Assembly: GCF_014203645.1 (NCBI RefSeq)
Contig: NZ_JACHJL010000018.1
Location: 62,001 to 126,000, forward strand
Reading direction: 5' to 3'
Source of the DNA: Streptomyces zagrosensis
GTDB lineage: Bacteria; Actinomycetota; Actinomycetes; Streptomycetales; Streptomycetaceae
DNA: 64,000 nucleotides
The notes under the pieces were generated by a model that did not search any database, was not told the origin of the DNA, and was given only the letters and a program-made list of their open reading frames with translations. The translations under genes and the position numbers were made by a program. Below are positions 8,004-17,716 of this stretch, piece after piece; the first letter of the stretch is position 1; each line of letters opens with the position of its first letter.

Positions 8004-8680
8004 GGGTGGACCTTGAGCTGGTAGCCGACCTTGGTGAGCGTCACGATGAGCGCGGGCTCGCCCAGCTTCCTGCGCAGCCGGCTGAGGATCACCCTGACCG
8101 ATGCGGTGAAGGGGTTGGCGTGGGCGTCCCACACGTGCTCAAGGAGGTTTTCGGCGGAAAGCACCTCACCGGGGTGGTGCATGAAGTAGCGCAGCAGCGA
8201 GAACTCCCGGTCGGTCAAGCGTAGTTCTACACCAGCCCGCCACGCGCGGCGCGTCGCGAGGTCCAGCGTCAGCTCGCCGAGGATCAGCGTCGAACCATGG
8301 CCGTCATCGCTGTCCCCGCGGCGCAGGAGCGCGCGCACGCGGGCGACCAACTCTTCGAAGTGGAACGGTTTGACGAGGTAGTCATCGGCGCCGGCGTCCA
8401 ACCCGGCGACGCGGCTCGCCACGGCGTCGCGGGCGGTGAGCACCAGCGAGCGGCGCGGCCGATGGAGCTGAGGTTCGCGTGCCACGCGGCGGATGAGTTC
8501 AAGGCCGTCGCCGTCTGGTAGACCCAGGTCGAAGCAGGCGAGGTCGTACGCGGTCACCCGCAGCAACTCCTCCGCGTACGCGTAGGTGGTCGCCAGATCG
8601 ACCGCATAGGACTCATTGCGCAGGCCGAGGCCGAGCAACTCGGAGAGGTCGGGGTCGTCCTCGATCAGCAAGATGCGCAT
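8000..8680 (-). CDS. OmpR/PhoB-family response regulator
   Basis: 226 residues: receiver domain with the acidic pair EDD near the start, phosphoacceptor Asp51 (CFDLGLPDGDG), Thr82 and Lys104 (LVKPF), then a winged-helix DNA-binding domain (LTDREFSLLRYFMHHPGEVL and TASVRVILSRLRRKLGE). It is the partner of the overlapping sensor kinase gene. The serine hydrolase gene ends 34 bp upstream, so hydrolase, regulator and kinase probably form one operon and the hydrolase may be part of the regulated response. Confidence 0.92.
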   Translation of the reverse strand: MRILLIEDDPDLSELLGLGLRNESYAVDLATTYAYAEELLRVTAYDLACFDLGLPDGDGLELIRRVAREPQLHRPRRSLVLTARDAVASRVAGLDAGADDYLVKPFHFEELVARVRALLRRGDSDDGHGSTLILGELTLDLATRRAWRAGVELRLTDREFSLLRYFMHHPGEVLSAENLLEHVWDAHANPFTASVRVILSRLRRKLGEPALIVTLTKVGYQLKVHP

Positions 8681-8714
8681 GTTGTCAGTGGTCCGTTCGT
8701 CAGCTCGTGGTCGG

Positions 8715-10412
8715 TCAGCTGGCCGTAGCGGTGACGCTGGCGCCGCCAGGTCCGAACAGGGTCATGGTGCCGTCTTTGAGCTTCACGGTCACCTTGGGGC
8801 CCGCGTCGATCGGGTCGTTCGGCCGGTAGCGGTCTCGGCCGGCCGCTGTGAACGTCAGCGCGGGCGGCTTCGTGGGGACGTCGGCCGCGATGATGCCGCC
8901 TTGGGGGTCGACCGAGTACCAGCCGGCGACCGATGCGGTGCCCGCCGTGAGATTGACGTAGGTGCGTATGTCGCCATCGTGGAACATCGTGCCGGCAAGG
9001 GTGGTTTTGCGGATGGCGCCGAAGGTGTCTTCGAGGGACGCGCGCTCCTTGCGGCCTTCGTCGGTCTTCCCGTCGAGTAGGGCCAGTACGCGTTGCTCCA
9101 TCGCTTTGAAGTCGGCCGCCTGAGCGGAGCCGTTGGGCGGAAACAGTCGTGTGATGGCGTCGGCGCCGTGTGCCTTGATCGTGATCTCGTTGCCGGCGGG
9201 GGTGACGTCGAAGGTGCCGCCGGTGTTGAGCGTGTACGTTCCGGCGGTGGCCTTCGAGGCTTGGCCGCCACCGGTCGGCCTGCTGGGCGCGGGAATCGGT
9301 GTGCCGGCCAACAGTGCCGGTGCCACCTTCTTCAAAAGTTGCTCGGCGGACACCTTGGGCTTGTTGGACGCGATCGCGATCACCTGCTGTTTCTCGGGGA
9401 CCCACAGGGCGACGGCGCTGTGGCCCACATCGCCACCGCCGCCGGCGGTGGCGAGGAACGGTTCGCCGTAGCGGGAGGCGTCGTGCGCCACCCACCCTGG
9501 CGTCTCGGCTTGGCCCTCGCCATGGTCGTAACCGGGCGTGCTGATGGCCCGCGCCGATTCGGCTGACACCAACTGTCCCGTGAACAACGCATGCGTCCAC
9601 GCCGCGAGATCGCCGGCGCTCATTGATAGCCCACCGTTGCCGTCCAGCGCCCAGTGCGGACCGGCAAAGTCGCCCGACTCGCCGGTACGCCCATCGTCGA
9701 GGTAGCCGATGGCGCGCGGCCCGGTCGCCGCCGGCCGGCCGTCCCAAAAACCGCCGGCGATCCGACCCCCGGGCAGCCGAAGCATCTTCGACGCGGTGTA
9801 CTCGCGGTAGCCGGTGCCAGACACCTTCTCGATGATCAGCGCGAGCAGTGTGTAACCGGCGTTTGAGTAGGCGTAGTCGGTGCCGGGCCCAAACGCGGGC
9901 TTCATCGCGTTGATCGCGGCCAGCGCCGCCGCGCGGTCCAGCGGCTGGTGATCGTGGCCGTGCGATCCGTTGAGCCCACTCGTGTGCAGCAGTAACTGAT
10001 TGATCGTCACCTTGGCTGCTGGGCCGGTGAGTTCGGGCAGGAGGTCGCCCGCACGGTCATCGAAAGCGAGTTTGCCGTCCTCGGCGAGGTCGTAGACGGT
10101 GGCGGCGGTGACGGCCTTGGTGATCGACCCGATGTTGAACACGGTATTGACGGTATGGGGGGTCTTTGCGGCATCGTCCGCCACTCCGTACGCGGCAAGA
10201 CAGCTGAACCGCCCCCCGCTCGACACGGCGACCGTCCCGCTGAAACCAGCCTGCTCCCACGCTTCGAACGCGGCGTCGAGCTGCGGATCGCACTGCTCGG
10301 CCCTGACGCTGGCGGTGGGCTTGGAGGAAGGCGCTCCCCGGTCCTTGGAACAGGAACTGAGAGCGCCTACCAGTACCAGTGCTGTCATCGTCGCGAGGGT
10401 TTTCTTGGGCAT
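8715..10412 (-). CDS. Lipoprotein serine hydrolase, beta-lactamase/DD-peptidase family
   Basis: 565 residues. A lipoprotein signal ends in LVGALSSC with Cys21 as the lipidated residue, so the enzyme should be anchored on the outer face of the membrane. The catalytic domain has Ser96-x-x-Lys99 (GSITK) and Tyr182-x-Asn184 (YSN), as in class C beta-lactamases and DD-peptidases. The C-terminal third is a beta-rich extension with LNTGGTFDVTPAGNEITIKA, similar to lipocalin-like tails of esterase/peptidase relatives. Likely substrates are cell-wall peptides or small esters/beta-lactams; the family does not say which. It heads an operon with a two-component system. Confidence 0.85.
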   Translation of the reverse strand: MPKKTLATMTALVLVGALSSCSKDRGAPSSKPTASVRAEQCDPQLDAAFEAWEQAGFSGTVAVSSGGRFSCLAAYGVADDAAKTPHTVNTVFNIGSITKAVTAATVYDLAEDGKLAFDDRAGDLLPELTGPAAKVTINQLLLHTSGLNGSHGHDHQPLDRAAALAAINAMKPAFGPGTDYAYSNAGYTLLALIIEKVSGTGYREYTASKMLRLPGGRIAGGFWDGRPAATGPRAIGYLDDGRTGESGDFAGPHWALDGNGGLSMSAGDLAAWTHALFTGQLVSAESARAISTPGYDHGEGQAETPGWVAHDASRYGEPFLATAGGGGDVGHSAVALWVPEKQQVIAIASNKPKVSAEQLLKKVAPALLAGTPIPAPSRPTGGGQASKATAGTYTLNTGGTFDVTPAGNEITIKAHGADAITRLFPPNGSAQAADFKAMEQRVLALLDGKTDEGRKERASLEDTFGAIRKTTLAGTMFHDGDIRTYVNLTAGTASVAGWYSVDPQGGIIAADVPTKPPALTFTAAGRDRYRPNDPIDAGPKVTVKLKDGTMTLFGPGGASVTATAS

Positions 10413-10541
10413 GTGAGGACCGTACGAGCCAGCCTGCGAACCGGATGTAAACGAACGAGGCGCGAGGGAGCGTCGGGCGCATCACCCACCCCTACGACGC
10501 AGAGTCGTCCGGCAAGGAACCGGGGCAAAGACGGGGCCTCA

Positions 10542-11375
10542 TCAGCCGTGCCACACCCCGGTCGCGGCGGTGGCTGTGACGTAGTCGGCGAAGTCGCGGG
10601 GTTCACGACCCAGAGCCCGCTGAACACCGTCGGCGAGCTGAGCGAAGCGGCCCTCACTGATCCAGCCGAAGAGCATGTTCAGCAAGGCGACGTAGTCCTG
10701 CGGCAGTCCCTGCCGCGCGGCGTAGGCCGCGAAGTCGGCCGGTGAGACGGGACGGTAGGAGATGTCCCGGCCAGTGGCCTGTGCGATGGTCTCGCTCACG
10801 GCACCCAGGCTCAGTAGTCGGGGCCCGGACAGCTCGTACGCCTGCCCGCCGTGGCCGTCTTCGGTGAGGGCCGCCACGGCGACGTCGGCGATGTCTTCGA
10901 CGTCAACGAACGGCTCGGTGCCGCCCCCGGTTGGCAACACGACGACGCCGCTGACCAGTTGCCCACGGAAAAAGGACTCCTCGCTGAAGTTCTGCGTGAA
11001 CCAGGCCGGCTTCAGGAGCGTCCACTCCGCGCCCGATTCCCGTACCGCGCGCTCGCTGGGAAGCTTCTCCTCGCCCTCGGGCACCACCCAGTCACGGTGG
11101 GACAACAGCACCAGCCGCTCGACACCACTGGCCACGGCGAGCTTGCTGAAGGAACTCAGCGATGTTGCGGCGTCGCTGAGCTGTGAGTCGATCAGATAGG
11201 CCGCTCCGACACCCTCCAGCACCGGCTCCCAGGTGTTCTCGTCATTCCAGTCGAAGCGGGTCGGCCCCTTCCGAGAGGCCGCCCGCACTTCGTATCCGCG
11301 CAGCCGCAGCCGGGAGGCGACGCGGCGCCCCGTCTTGCCCGTGCTGCCAAGGACCAGGATCGGTTTCGTCATCAT
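10542..11375 (-). CDS. NmrA-like NAD(P)-binding protein
   Basis: 277 residues of the atypical short-chain dehydrogenase group: nucleotide motif VLGSTGKTGRRVASRL at the N-terminus, VERLVLLSHRDWVV strand, and the AEWTLLKPAWFTQNFSEE active-site region typical of NmrA/azoreductase-like proteins. It could be a redox sensor or an NAD(P)H-dependent reductase acting on quinones or azo compounds. It is divergent from an AraC regulator 81 bp away, so that protein is a likely regulator. Two adjacent ATG codons (11375 and 11372) can start it. Confidence 0.85.
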   Translation of the reverse strand: MMTKPILVLGSTGKTGRRVASRLRLRGYEVRAASRKGPTRFDWNDENTWEPVLEGVGAAYLIDSQLSDAATSLSSFSKLAVASGVERLVLLSHRDWVVPEGEEKLPSERAVRESGAEWTLLKPAWFTQNFSEESFFRGQLVSGVVVLPTGGGTEPFVDVEDIADVAVAALTEDGHGGQAYELSGPRLLSLGAVSETIAQATGRDISYRPVSPADFAAYAARQGLPQDYVALLNMLFGWISEGRFAQLADGVQRALGREPRDFADYVTATAATGVWHG

Positions 11376-11456
11376 GTGACCAGTCAAACGGTGCGCCGGT
11401 GAGTTACGGAATGGTCTATGAGCTCATATCGATGTCTCAGCGTCTAGAGTTGCCTC

Positions 11457-12413
11457 ATGGACCCGTTGGCGAGCCTTTTGTACGAGGTGCGCTCTGACGG
11501 CGCCCTGTTCAGCCGGAACATCGTGGCCCCGCCCTGGGCGGTCCGCTTCGCCGATGGGACGCCGCTCGCGGTCATCACCATGCTGCGCGGCGCGGGCTGG
11601 GTTGTCCCCGATGGCGCCGCACCTGTCGCGCTCGGCCGTGGGGATGTGGCCGTCGTAGCCGGGGCGGAGCCGTTCACCATCGCTGACGACGCCGGCGCCG
11701 GGGCACCGCCGCTGTACGTGGTGCACCCCGACCAATGCACGACGGCAGCCGGCGAAGACGTGAGCGACGACGTCATATTGGGCCTTCGCACCTGCGGGAA
11801 CAGCCCGGATGGCTCGACCGTGCTGCTCACAGGCAGCTATCAGGTGGACGGCCGAGTCTCCGAACGGCTGCTGAGCGGGCTTCCCCGGGTGCTTGTAGTG
11901 CACCACGACGGCAAGCTCGGCCCGATTCTGGCCCTCACCGACATGGAGATCAGCCGGGACGATCCAGGACAACAGGCCGTTCTCGACAGGCTCCTGGACC
12001 TGCTGTTGCTGGCCACGCTGCGGGAGTGGTTCACCCGCCCGGAGGCCGATCCGCCCGCGTGGTACCGGGCGCTTGGCGACCCCGTCGCGGGCAGGGCACT
12101 GCGACTGATCCACGACCGGCCCGCGCACCCGTGGACCGTCACGGCACTCGCCGAGGAGACCGGCGTATCGCGAGCCACCTTCGCCCGCCGCTTCAGCGAC
12201 CTGGTCGGCGAGCCGCCTGTGGCCTACCTGACCGGCTGGCGCCTCGCGCTGGCAGCCGATTTGCTGGTGGGTACGGAGGCCACCGTGGAATCGATCGCCC
12301 GACAGGTCGGTTACCGCAGCGCCTTCGGGTTGAGCGTGGCCTTCAAGCGTGTGTACGGAACCCGCCCCAGCCAGCACCGCGCAGCCCCCGCCACGACTGT
12401 TGGCCATGGCTAG
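11457..12413 (+). CDS. AraC-family regulator with cupin-type effector domain
   Basis: 318 residues: N-terminal AraC-binding cupin (about 5-185; LAVITMLRGAGWVV, GRGDVAVVAGAEPFTI) and C-terminal double HTH (WTVTALAEETGVSRATFARR and ATVESIARQVGYRSAFGLS). This is the actinobacterial cupin_6/AraC arrangement. It is divergent from the NmrA-like reductase gene, and their short shared promoter region suggests that it controls that gene. Confidence 0.88.
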   Translation: MDPLASLLYEVRSDGALFSRNIVAPPWAVRFADGTPLAVITMLRGAGWVVPDGAAPVALGRGDVAVVAGAEPFTIADDAGAGAPPLYVVHPDQCTTAAGEDVSDDVILGLRTCGNSPDGSTVLLTGSYQVDGRVSERLLSGLPRVLVVHHDGKLGPILALTDMEISRDDPGQQAVLDRLLDLLLLATLREWFTRPEADPPAWYRALGDPVAGRALRLIHDRPAHPWTVTALAEETGVSRATFARRFSDLVGEPPVAYLTGWRLALAADLLVGTEATVESIARQVGYRSAFGLSVAFKRVYGTRPSQHRAAPATTVGHG

Positions 12414-12624
12414 AAACGCACCGAGCGGCGCAGGCAACGGATCACCACACCGCGCTCGCTGCGAGTCAGGCTCAACGCGTCCAGCAGCTTGACGGCGTAG
12501 CCGAGAAGACCGTCCAGCGACTCGCCGCCCTGCTCAACGCGCCTTGCTCAGCGGCATACGCCCATGCCGGTCAGACCAGGCCCGAGCCATGAGCAACACC
12601 AAGACCCTGCACGGTGGATGGTGC
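12414..12624. other. Intergenic stretch with a possible short gene fragment
   Basis: On the minus strand about 43 codons near 12412-12540 read as GGESLDGLLGYAVKLLDALS followed by TRSERGVVIRCLRR, which looks protein-like but has no start codon and a stop just upstream. It may be the tail of a lost gene. Nothing else is visible. Confidence 0.25.
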
Positions 12625-13884
12625 TCATGTGCCGATGGTCGCCAGGGAGACCCACAGGGCGAGGACCGAGGCGAGCAGGGCCGCGGGGACTGTCAGCACG
12701 CCCAGGAGGGTGAACTCCCGCAACCGCACGTCGTGGCCGTGTTGGTGGGCGATGCGCCGCCACAACAACGTGGCCAGGGAGCCGGCGTACGTGAGGTTGG
12801 GACCGATATTGACGCCCAGCAGGACGGCGAGGACCGCTCCGGGCCCGGAAGGTGCGGCCAGGGGTGCGAGGGCGAGAACGGCGGGCAGATTGTTGATCAG
12901 ATTCGCAAGCAGCGCGGCGAGCGCGGCCATTCCCAGCAGCGCGGGCAGGGAGGTGCCATCGGGCAGCACACGACCGAGGGCGTCGCCAAGCCCGTTATCG
13001 ACCACTGCCCGCACCACCACACCAAGAGCGAGGACGAACGCGAGGAACGGCAGGGCAGCAGAGCGCACGACCGCGGCCGGGGTGACCTCGCGCCGAGCTA
13101 GGGCGCGTACGGCCATCACTGCCGCGCCGGCCGCAGCGACCCATGCGGGGTCAGTGCCGAACGCGGAGGCCACCGCGAACCCGGCCAGCGTCGCGGCCAC
13201 GGTCACCAGGGCGAACAGCGGCAGCTCCGGCGCCTTGTCCGCCTTTACCGGCTTGACGGGAACATCGAGGTCGGCGGCGAAGAAGCGGCGGAAAACGGCG
13301 TACTCGACCGCGATGGCGGCCAGCCACGGCAGCAGCATCAGCAACGCAAAGCGAGTGAACGTCAGCCCCGTGGCGGTGAAGGCGAGCAGGTTCGTCAGGT
13401 TCGACACCGGCAGGAGCACGGAGGCCGTATTGGCTAGGTGGGCGCTGGCGTAGACGTGCGGCTTGGGGCGGGCGCCCATGCTGCGGCCCGTGGCGAAGAC
13501 CACGGGGGTGAGCAGGACCACGGTGGCGTCCAGACTGAGCACGGCGGTGATCACCGAGGCCAGGGTGAAGACCGCGCCGAGCAGCCGGCGCGGCCGGTGG
13601 CTGGCCCAGCGGGCCATCCAGGTCCCGCAAGCGTGAAAGAGGCCCTCGTCGTCACAGAGCTTGCCGAGCACCAAAACCGCAGCCAGGAAGCCGATCACCG
13701 GTCCGAGTCGGACGGCTTCCTCTCCTACGTCCTTCAGCGGAAGCGCACCAGCGGCGATCAAGAGAGCGGCGGCGGGCACCGCAAAGACCGCCTCGGGCCA
13801 GCGGAACGGACGCACGACGGCGCACCCCAGCACCACGACCAGCGCGGCGACGGACAACAACTCAAGCAGCATGCCCACGATCAT
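12625..13884 (-). CDS. ArsB/SLC13-type membrane permease
   Basis: 419 residues with about 11 hydrophobic helices. The pattern fits the ion transporter superfamily that includes ArsB and NhaD: LDATVVLLTPVVFATG in the first half-repeat, the SNLTNLLAF motif, and NLINNLPAVLALAPLA in the second half. Substrate may be arsenite or an organic anion; no arsR or arsC gene is nearby, so the ArsB role is uncertain. ATG at 13884 is used (ATG 13872 is an alternative). A GAGGGC/GCCCTC inverted repeat overlaps the start region. It is divergent from the decarboxylase gene. Confidence 0.75.
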   Translation of the reverse strand: MIVGMLLELLSVAALVVVLGCAVVRPFRWPEAVFAVPAAALLIAAGALPLKDVGEEAVRLGPVIGFLAAVLVLGKLCDDEGLFHACGTWMARWASHRPRRLLGAVFTLASVITAVLSLDATVVLLTPVVFATGRSMGARPKPHVYASAHLANTASVLLPVSNLTNLLAFTATGLTFTRFALLMLLPWLAAIAVEYAVFRRFFAADLDVPVKPVKADKAPELPLFALVTVAATLAGFAVASAFGTDPAWVAAAGAAVMAVRALARREVTPAAVVRSAALPFLAFVLALGVVVRAVVDNGLGDALGRVLPDGTSLPALLGMAALAALLANLINNLPAVLALAPLAAPSGPGAVLAVLLGVNIGPNLTYAGSLATLLWRRIAHQHGHDVRLREFTLLGVLTVPAALLASVLALWVSLATIGT

Positions 13885-14191
13885 GAGGGCCGCAGCCCTC
13901 GCTCCGTGCCTCGCCCCCGCCCTACGGCCCCGGCCCAGCCACTGTGGAACAGCCCAACCGGCAGTCGGACGCGGGCGAGCATGTCCCACTGGGTTCTGGC
14001 CCCAATCGGCGGGATGGCACAGGAGCTCATGCCAACCCGCCGTACGCCGCCCCGCCGATGCGATGGGCCGCGTCAACGGGGCGGGAAAGGTTTTCATCCG
14101 TAGGAGTGGTTTGTCGCCCGCCTGTTGGTGCCTTCAGCGTGCCGTCTGGACACTGTCCCAGGGCAATGCGGGTGGGCCGAAAGGAGCAGGC
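13885..14191. promoter_or_regulatory. Divergent promoter region, permease/decarboxylase
   Basis: A 307-bp non-coding stretch between divergently read permease and decarboxylase genes, which must contain both promoters. Apart from the inverted repeat beside the permease start and AGGAG at 14182-14186 for the decarboxylase, I see no recognisable site. Confidence 0.4.
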
Positions 14192-16609
14192 ATGGACGAC
14201 GGCAGGATTCTGGTTGCGGTAGGGGAGCACCCCCGGGCCGAGGGGGCAGCGGCCGAGCAACTGCGAAGGGTCCGCGCGGCGGTCGAGGCGGGTGGCTTCG
14301 ACGTCCGTTGGGTCGTCACTGCGGGGGATGCAGAGGCGGTGCTGCGCACGGAGGCCGGGCTGGCGGCGGCGCTCGTGGCGTGGGACCTGCCGGGCGAAGG
14401 AACGGCGCAACAGCCGGGCGACGAGCCGGGCGGCGCCCGCGTACTGCGCTGGATCGGCCGACGCTACCAGGACCTGCCGGTGTTCTTGGTGATGGCGGAT
14501 GAGGGCGTGCGGGACCTGCCGCTGTGGGTGTCGGAGTCGGTGGTGGGCTACATCTGGCCCCTGGAGGACACCCCGGGCTTCATCGCGGGCCGCATCACCG
14601 CGGCGGCCCGCGCCTACCGGGAGGCGGTGCTGCCGCCGTTCTTCCGGGCGCTGCGCCGCTTCGACAACGCGCACGAGTACTCGTGGCACACTCCGGCTCA
14701 CTCCGGAGGCGTCGCGTTCTTGAAATCGCCCGCGGGCCGGGCCTTCCACGACTACTTCGGCGAGCGGCTGCTGCGCAGCGACCTGTCGATCTCGGTCGAG
14801 GAACTGGGCTCGCTGTTCGAGCACACCGGGCCGATCGGTGACTCCGAACGCAACGCGGCACGAGTATTCGGGTCCGATCTGACGTACTTCGTGCTGCACG
14901 GCGACTCCACCTGCAACCGGCTGGTAGGCCACTTTTGCGTCACACGGGACGAACTCGCGTTGGTGGACCGCAACTGCCATAAGTCGGTGCTGCACGGCCT
15001 GGTCGTGTCCGGAGCCCGGCCGGTCTACCTTGTCCCCACCCGCAACGGCTATGGCCTGGCCGGCCCGCTGCCCCCGGCCGAGATCGCACCGGAGGCGGTG
15101 GCGGCGAGGATCGCGGCACACCCGCTGGCCGAGGGTGCGGTCACCGTCGACGCCCAGTACGCGGTGTTCACCAACTCCACCTACGACGGCCTGTGTTACG
15201 ACGCCGCAGCGGCGGCCCGCGCCTTGTCCGCGAGCACGCCCCGGTTGCACTTCGACGAGGCCTGGTTCGCCTACGCCCGGTTTCACCCGCTTTACGCCGG
15301 CCGCTACGGCATGTCGGTAGACGAGCAAACGCTGCCCGGCCCCGACCGGCCCACGGTGTTCTCCACCCAGTCCACGCACAAGTTGCTGGCGGCGTTGTCA
15401 CAGAGCGCCATGGTGCACGTGCGGTCCGCGCCGCGGGCGCCGGTCGAGCACGACCGGTTCAACGAGGCGCTGATGATGCACGGCACCACCTCGCCGCTGT
15501 ACCCGATGATCGCCTCGTTGGACGTGGCCACCGCGATGATGGACGGGCCGCAGGGCCACTGGCTCCTCGATGAAGCGATCACCGAGGCGGTCCGTTTCCG
15601 CCAGGAAATGGTGCGTATTCGGCGCCGCATCGAGGCCGCCGGGGACCGTCCGGCGTGGTTCTTCGGGGTGTGGCAACCCGAGACGGTCACCGACCCGGCG
15701 AGCGGAGCGCGGCTGCCGTTCGACGAGGCCCCGCCGGAGCTGCTGCGCACCGAGCCATCCTGCTGGCAACTGGAGCCCGGCGCCGAGTGGCACGGCTTCC
15801 CGGGGTTGGCCGATGGCTACTGCATGCTCGACCCCATCAAGGTCACCGTGACCTGCCCGGGGATCAACGCGATCGGAGAGACGGACGCCTGGGGCATCCC
15901 GGCGCGAGTGCTGACCGCGTATCTGGCGACGCGGAACATCGTCGTGGAGAAGACCGACAGCTACACCACGCTGGTGCTGTTCTCGATGGGCATCACCAAG
16001 GGCAAGTGGGGGACGCTGCTGGACGCCCTGATGGACTTCAAGGCGCTGTACGACAGTGCGGCGCCACTGGAGCGGGTCCTGCCTGGCGTGGTCGCCGAAC
16101 ACGGCCGCCGGTACGTCGGGCTGACGCTGCGCGACCTGTGCCAGGAGATGCACGAGCAACTGTGCGCCGCCCGTCTGGTGGAGGTGCTGGACAGCGCCTT
16201 CCAGCAGTTGCCCGAGCCCATCGCTCCGCCACAGCAGTGCTACCAGCGGCTGATCAGAGGGGGCACCGAACGCATCCGGTTGGCGGAGGCGGCGGGCCGG
16301 GTCGCAGCGGCCATGGTGACGGTGACCCCGCCGGGAATCCCGGTACTGATGCCTGGCGAGAGCGTCGGCGCCGTGGACGGGCCGCTGCTGCGCTACCTCA
16401 CGGCCCTGGAGGACTTCGACCGTCGCTTCCCAGGCTTCCGCAGCGAGACGCACGGGGTGACCGTCGCCCCCGACTCCGGCGACTACCTCATCGAATGCCT
16501 GCGCCCGGAGACGAACCCGGAGCCCGAAGAACACCCTCGCAATCGCCGCACGACCACCCCGGCCCAGCGCCGCGACACCGACTCGGCCCGCTTCGGAGGG
16601 CAGGGGTAG
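14192..16609 (+). CDS. PLP-dependent Orn/Lys/Arg-type decarboxylase
   Basis: 805 residues. An N-terminal response-regulator-like wing domain (1-130) precedes the large fold-type I PLP domain and a C-terminal domain, as in the acid-inducible lysine/arginine/ornithine decarboxylases. The PLP lysine is Lys397 in STQSTHKLLAAL; the upstream LHFDEAWFAYARFHPLY carries the Asp that binds the pyridine nitrogen, and HTPAHSGGVAF and VDRNCHKSVLHG are family motifs. The product would be a diamine such as cadaverine, agmatine or putrescine; which one is not determined. ATG at 14192 has AGGAG 5 bp upstream. Strong terminator downstream. Confidence 0.88.
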   Translation: MDDGRILVAVGEHPRAEGAAAEQLRRVRAAVEAGGFDVRWVVTAGDAEAVLRTEAGLAAALVAWDLPGEGTAQQPGDEPGGARVLRWIGRRYQDLPVFLVMADEGVRDLPLWVSESVVGYIWPLEDTPGFIAGRITAAARAYREAVLPPFFRALRRFDNAHEYSWHTPAHSGGVAFLKSPAGRAFHDYFGERLLRSDLSISVEELGSLFEHTGPIGDSERNAARVFGSDLTYFVLHGDSTCNRLVGHFCVTRDELALVDRNCHKSVLHGLVVSGARPVYLVPTRNGYGLAGPLPPAEIAPEAVAARIAAHPLAEGAVTVDAQYAVFTNSTYDGLCYDAAAAARALSASTPRLHFDEAWFAYARFHPLYAGRYGMSVDEQTLPGPDRPTVFSTQSTHKLLAALSQSAMVHVRSAPRAPVEHDRFNEALMMHGTTSPLYPMIASLDVATAMMDGPQGHWLLDEAITEAVRFRQEMVRIRRRIEAAGDRPAWFFGVWQPETVTDPASGARLPFDEAPPELLRTEPSCWQLEPGAEWHGFPGLADGYCMLDPIKVTVTCPGINAIGETDAWGIPARVLTAYLATRNIVVEKTDSYTTLVLFSMGITKGKWGTLLDALMDFKALYDSAAPLERVLPGVVAEHGRRYVGLTLRDLCQEMHEQLCAARLVEVLDSAFQQLPEPIAPPQQCYQRLIRGGTERIRLAEAAGRVAAAMVTVTPPGIPVLMPGESVGAVDGPLLRYLTALEDFDRRFPGFRSETHGVTVAPDSGDYLIECLRPETNPEPEEHPRNRRTTTPAQRRDTDSARFGGQG

Positions 16610-16631
16610 CGGTCACGGCGCCACCGAGAAC

Positions 16632-16673
16632 GTGAGCGAGCCGCCCGGTTGCCGAACGGAGCGGCTCGCTCAC
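16632..16673. terminator. Rho-independent-type terminator after the decarboxylase gene
   Basis: Perfect 13-bp stem: GTGAGCGAGCCGC (16632-16644) pairs with GCGGCTCGCTCAC (16661-16673) around a 16-nt loop, 22 bp after the stop codon. There is no U tract, which is usual for Streptomyces terminators. Confidence 0.8.
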
Positions 16674-16880
16674 GAGGGCCGCTAACGCTGTCGGCGTCAC
16701 GGCACGCGAGACCGAAGCCAGACCCGGCATGTGTCAGCGGTCTTGGAACGCTCTGGGCCTTACCTCGGTGTTCCCTTACCCGGCCGGCCCATACGGTTTC
16801 AGATACGTCCATGACACGCGCCCGGTGCGCCGCGATGTACGCCCGGTGCGCCCTTGCGACACGCCCGGTACGGTGTGCCC

Positions 16881-17393
16881 GTGACTACAGACTTCGCGGT
16901 GCACGCGGCTTCTCCCGACGACGGGGAGGTGGTTGGCGAGATCCACGTCGCGTCCTGGCGCGCCGCCTACGCCGGCTTCTTCTCTCCGGACTTCTTCGAC
17001 GAGGCGCTGCGAAGACGCCGCACCCGATGGCACGGCGTGCTCACCGAGCAGACGGGGAACACACTCCTGCTCGGCGCGCAGGACGGGCGACAGTTGGCGT
17101 TCTCCTACTTCGGGCCCGAGCCTTCGGAGCCGGACTCGGTGGAGATCTTCGGCTTCTACGGCCACCCGGACGGCTGGGGGTCCGGTATCGCAAAGGCCCT
17201 GATGACCGCCTCCCTGACCGCGATTCGGGCGACGGGCGCGCGCCGGATTCACCTGTGGACCCTGCGGGACACGCCTCGATCGCGCCGCTTTTATGCCAAG
17301 CACGGCTTCACCGAGTCGGGCGTCGTTCGCGACTTCGACTACGGTGACGGCAACCCACTCCAGCAGGTTCAGTACGAACTGATCCTGCACTGA
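16881..17393 (+). CDS. GNAT-family N-acetyltransferase
   Basis: 170 residues with the GCN5-related fold: the acetyl-CoA pyrophosphate loop lies in FYGHPDGWGSGIAKALM (R/Q-x-x-G-x-G/A type, here GWGSGIA), and the C-terminal motif RSRRFYAKHGFTESG is typical. Substrate unknown. GTG at 16881 is preferred because the protein then begins like other members (TTDFAVHAASPDD); the frame remains open upstream to 16854. Confidence 0.85.
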   Translation: MTTDFAVHAASPDDGEVVGEIHVASWRAAYAGFFSPDFFDEALRRRRTRWHGVLTEQTGNTLLLGAQDGRQLAFSYFGPEPSEPDSVEIFGFYGHPDGWGSGIAKALMTASLTAIRATGARRIHLWTLRDTPRSRRFYAKHGFTESGVVRDFDYGDGNPLQQVQYELILH

Positions 17394-17716
17394 GGCCCAC
17401 GGGGCTCGGACCCATATGGTCGGCTCCCTTTCGCCCGCACGTGTGTGGAGTCCAGGACAATCCAACTCCACGTGCCCGGCACCCGCCGTCCAAGTCGGCA
17501 CGCCACGGCCTGCGCGTGCTGGGCAGCCGCCGATCCGCGAACTGTCGTGCGCCCCGCACGCTGTACCCGAAGCCTGCCGGCACCGCCCGGGCCCGCTGGG
17601 TAGCGTCTTCGCCGAGGGCCCGGGCCGGTACGTCCCATGGTTCCCCATGGATGCAACAGGCGTGGGGTACGTTCGGGGCGGCTCCTTGCAGCGGGACGAA
17701 CCGGGCGCCCAGCGGT
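17394..17716. other. Convergent intergenic region
   Basis: A 323-bp stretch between the converging GNAT and GAPDH genes. I find no coding frame with proper codon bias and no RNA gene. Terminators for both genes are expected here but none with a long stem is evident. Confidence 0.4.

Noticed and set aside
11424..12437. Minus-strand open frame of 337 codons over the AraC gene
   Set aside because: Shadow of a well-supported AraC-family regulator with clear HTH motifs on the + strand.
14027..15379. Minus-strand open frame of 450 codons over the decarboxylase
   Set aside because: Arg/Gly/Val-rich shadow; the + strand has the PLP lysine motif and full family length.
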